NCBI GenBank assembly: GCA_900708905.1
Contig: CAADRB010000026.1
Span: forward strand, 2,236,594 to 2,300,593
Length of the DNA stretch: 64,000 bases
Origin: Hymenolepis diminuta
Lineage: Eukaryota > Platyhelminthes > Cestoda > Cyclophyllidea > Hymenolepididae
Direction of reading: 5' to 3'
The position numbers were made by a program, and so were the translations under genes. The notes under the pieces were generated by a model that was given only the letters and a program-made list of their open reading frames with translations, was not told the DNA's origin and ran no database searches. Shown here in pieces: positions 60,761 through 64,000 of the stretch (the stretch's first letter is position 1; every line of letters begins with the position of its first letter).

Positions 60761-63700
60761 AAATTGTGAGAAGTTGGACAACTAGGAATTTACTTCAATA
60801 AATATGCAAAAAGGCCACCTTTAAGGGCAATACCATTAAATCCTTTTATTAAACAGTATGTATTTAACGTCGACTATTTTAATATCTGATAATTTAATTT
60901 GATGTTTTAGATAGATTTATGAATGTTGTTTTACAAATCAAGAAAACGTTTGAAATCTTATCATATTAATGGAAATTGCAAAAACAAATGTAATACCGTC
61001 TTTTATTTTTATCACTATGTGCTAGTGACAAGTATTTTAATAAGTATCTTTTATTTTCAATCGTCTGTAAAAAATAAACAAATAGTGTTCAAAACAAGAT
61101 TTAAGTATTATAAATTCGAAGTAAACTATTATATCATAATAAACCATTTTCATAAGTGCCAATATCTTAATTAACAACTACATTATATGAATGCGTTTAA
61201 TAAAACAGGATCGTTATTTATATACTTTGGCACACTAAACAGATATATTGCAATGAAAACAAGTATACACCATGAAAAAGTACAAAATCTATAATTTAAG
61301 AAAAAAATAAAAGCAATTTTCACTCACAATCATATGTGTAGCATTTAGTATAATATAATATTTTAAATAACTCAATTAAATCTGTTCCTTATTTTTTAAT
61401 TACAGATAAATCCAAAGAATTGTAAACATTAATACTTGCCTAATATGTACTATGAAATTCAGTAACATTAAAGTTACCGTTCTTATGATACGCGGGGGTA
61501 CAAGGACGACCTCAAAATTGTATGTTTAAAGATTAAAACATCTCTTAATTATTCTAAATTGTGTAATATTATTCTACTTCCATGAATCTTAGTTATCAAT
61601 ATAAGCAATGGCTAAATTCTAGTTTTTTCTTTAAATTACTGATTCAAATTAATTAACTTACTGAAAACACATTAATTGACTAAATGATTTGTGATAACGT
61701 GTAAAGGTCTTCATTCATTTCAAGCATTTTCTTCCCAACATTTATATTTTATCTATCCTCACATTATACAATATCACGAATTTAGTTTAATCCATTGTTT
61801 GATATAAATTTGGCCTCTAATGCCATTCAGAAATCGTTTTTAAACGTGTTAAATTTGATCAAAAACTTGTTCGAGTTGCCCACACTCATATCTTCTATTT
61901 CTATTGAAAAAAAATTTTTTAAATGGCTTCGCTTTTGCCTGCTTTTGTTCTGGTTTTAAATACATTCCACAAACTGTACATATTAGCAGGTTAAACCCTA
62001 TGAACTCCAATAAAAATTCATGATTTATCATATCTGTTTTTATTTTTGGAGAACTCTTCTCTCTATTTTGTAAGTACCTGTTTTCGTAGACTTTTAGCTT
62101 AGGAATATGGTGGAAAGATTAAAATGTCAGTAGGTGTTTTATTTCTTGTCAAATTAAATTAATGTATTTTAACTAAGACTGTAATGCAACGCCTTTACAC
62201 TTGATTTTTTATACTCAGACAAAATTATTACTATATTAACTCAGGGAGGGAACTGAGAAAAGTTTCTTCAATATTCAAGGGAGATAAAATGGAAGATGTT
62301 TGAATCTTTAGCCGTACAGTGTAATCCTGAAACTTTTAGGCTAACATAGAAAGAGATTCCCATAGACGCTGTCGGGGATAGAGTAAGTGCATGAGAGCAT
62401 ATCCTTAGAGGCATACAGTGTTCATCTACGAAATCAGAAGCCATGGTTTCAATAGTTTCATGGATAAACTAAAATCCTGCAACCTAGTTCAGCGCAAATT
62501 GCAATATCTTGTTGTGCCCGGTCTTTAGAAAAGATACTTATAATAGTATGACGATCTAATGATGTGTGTGGTAGCGCAGTAGTTATAGTGCTCCTATAAG
62601 TCATAGATCACCTAGTAAACAATATGGCCAATTGCGAGAGGCTACTACTCACATCTCCTACGGAAAAGCCTCGTTGTTTATTAAAAGAATTTAAAACATG
62701 GTGACTAACTTCTACAGACAGTGAATGTCAACCAACATCTGGCAATCTAGGCCAATAAGATTTCGCCAAGTGCATCCCATAACAAGGATCAAGGGGTGTG
62801 AGCGTAGATACTACCACCGCTGCCAATCATCATGCTAATGGCTAATGTTTCAAGAAGAATAATTTTGTATATTGCTATGACGTAACAATCTAAAAGTCCC
62901 GGTAGTAATCTCACAGAGCTAACGATCTAGAAAACTCGATAATATAACGACTTAATACAGAAGCCAATGACACATGGCAGAACACAAGACATAGGCGCGT
63001 ATTAATGGTATCGGTATCGGTCTTTTATTAGTGGAGAAATAAAAAAGGAAATTACATTTTTATTAATGAAAAAATGTTGGGAACGGGGGAAAGTAATTGT
63101 TTATTCTAGCATTTATAAACCCTAATTTATTCCTTAACATATTGGGGTAACTTCCCGCCCACCTCCAAATTAATCTAGCGACATGACTGACCTAACTTAT
63201 TCCTTCTATTCAACCACGTCAAAATTATTTTATGATACGGTGATATAGTAGTAAATGACCGCATCCGCTGGAGAAGCAGATTGAGGCTATTACCTCGACA
63301 CAACACAGGAACCCGATGCCCTTTCACCTCTTAGAGTGGTAACGCGATGACAGAAAGACGATTTCGATGCAGATGACAGGGTTTTTTCATACTTTACAGG
63401 ACCTTGATGATGTGACACTTCGTTTAGTGTTCACACCATATCTAGTTGTAACAGAGGTCTGTTGCATCTTTGCGAAATAATAAAGAAGCCATTCGCTACC
63501 TTTTTAAATGGGTAAAAAGGTGAGGAACAGAATCGGATATTAGAATGGCTACTTAAAGCCTCCCTCGTCACTTTTCTAATCACTTATGAACTGAAGCAGG
63601 CGTTTCATCAAAAGTTCTGCTAGTCATAATCCTGAATGATATCCTCAACGGTTTATTTATTGGTCTATACCTTCCCCATAGACAACCTGGAAGCCAGATA

Positions 63701-64000
63701 CCCGAAAGGAGGGATTTTCTGATCTTCTTTCCTATTCCCTTCAGTAAGTTCCTTTTAAAACGAAAGATTGTAGTATTAAACAGGTTTGTCTCGAACTAAC
63801 CCTTTTGATTGTCAAAATACATCACGAATCTGCTTATAATGTGTTCGAAAAATTTCGGACAATGTTGAAAGGGATCCCTAGAAACTGTTCTACCACTGGA
63901 AAATATTACTCCTGACAAAGAGGGGTCGTCTCCATTCCCAGGCGAAATACCGATTCAATTAGGACGGGATAATAAACTTCACTCAGTAGCTGGAAATCGC
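60761..64000. other. Right flank of the array, no recognised gene
   Basis: 60.8-62.2 kb is strongly A+T-rich; 62.3-64 kb is visibly less so. Apart from the dispersed repeat at 63.1 kb I recognise nothing. TPST homology ends near 60.76 kb. Confidence 0.55.
63110..63221 (+). repeat. Dispersed repeat, right copy
   Basis: Same-orientation partner of 4501-4611, about 58.6 kb away, on the other side of the TPST array. The surrounding 62.3-64 kb is somewhat less A+T-rich than the array. Confidence 0.6.

Noticed and set aside
62560..62620. tRNA-like stretch GTGGTAGCGCAGTAGTTATAGTGC
   Set aside because: It resembles a box A / D-arm, but no box B or T-arm follows at the expected distance.
1..64000. 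CRISPR arrays, operons, rRNA genes or prokaryotic mobile elements
   Set aside because: No regularly spaced direct repeats, no closely packed reading frames and no conserved rRNA segments; the split TPST gene shows a eukaryotic genome.

Overview
The window is eukaryotic DNA, roughly two-thirds A+T by eye, with small exons separated by GT..AG introns and no bacterial-style gene packing. The only recognisable gene family is tyrosylprotein sulfotransferase (TPST), the Golgi enzyme that sulfates tyrosines of secreted proteins. All copies lie on the minus strand. A CsRn1-type LTR fragment with a tRNA-Trp-like primer site, a class known from flatworms, together with the A+T richness makes a parasitic flatworm (tapeworm or fluke) a plausible source. 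That is an inference, not a proof.

One copy (unit A, 51395..58993) is complete: five exons with consistent phases and canonical splice sites, encoding 344 residues with a signal anchor, the PAPS-binding loop, the catalytic Glu and Ser, and both disulfide pairs. To its left lies a graveyard of older tandem copies in the same orientation. Unit B (40.3-49.3 kb) has all five exon positions, decayed, with the exon 2 block present three times. Unit C (about 36.0-38.7 kb) is only exon 1 with its intron and 5' flank. Unit D (29.2-35.2 kb) has exon 1, a piece of exon 2 and two copies of exon 3. Unit E (20.3-27.2 kb) has exons 1, 4 and 5. Unit F is a frameshifted exon 1 at 17.5-17.7 kb. A homologous 5'-flank remnant (G) sits at 9.5-9.7 kb without a recognisable exon. 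Intron and flanking DNA are duplicated along with the exons, so these are segmental duplications and not retrocopies. Intron similarity groups D with E, and B with C.

Outside the array (1-9.4 kb, most of 9.7-17.4 kb, and 60.8-64 kb) I recognise no genes. A short dispersed repeat occurs on both sides of the array (4.5 kb and 63.1 kb). A 50-base assembly gap at 42.66 kb abuts the LTR fragment, and a tRNA-derived SINE-like sequence lies in intron 1 of the intact gene. The picture is birth-and-death evolution of a TPST locus in which only the right-most copy still encodes a full enzyme.
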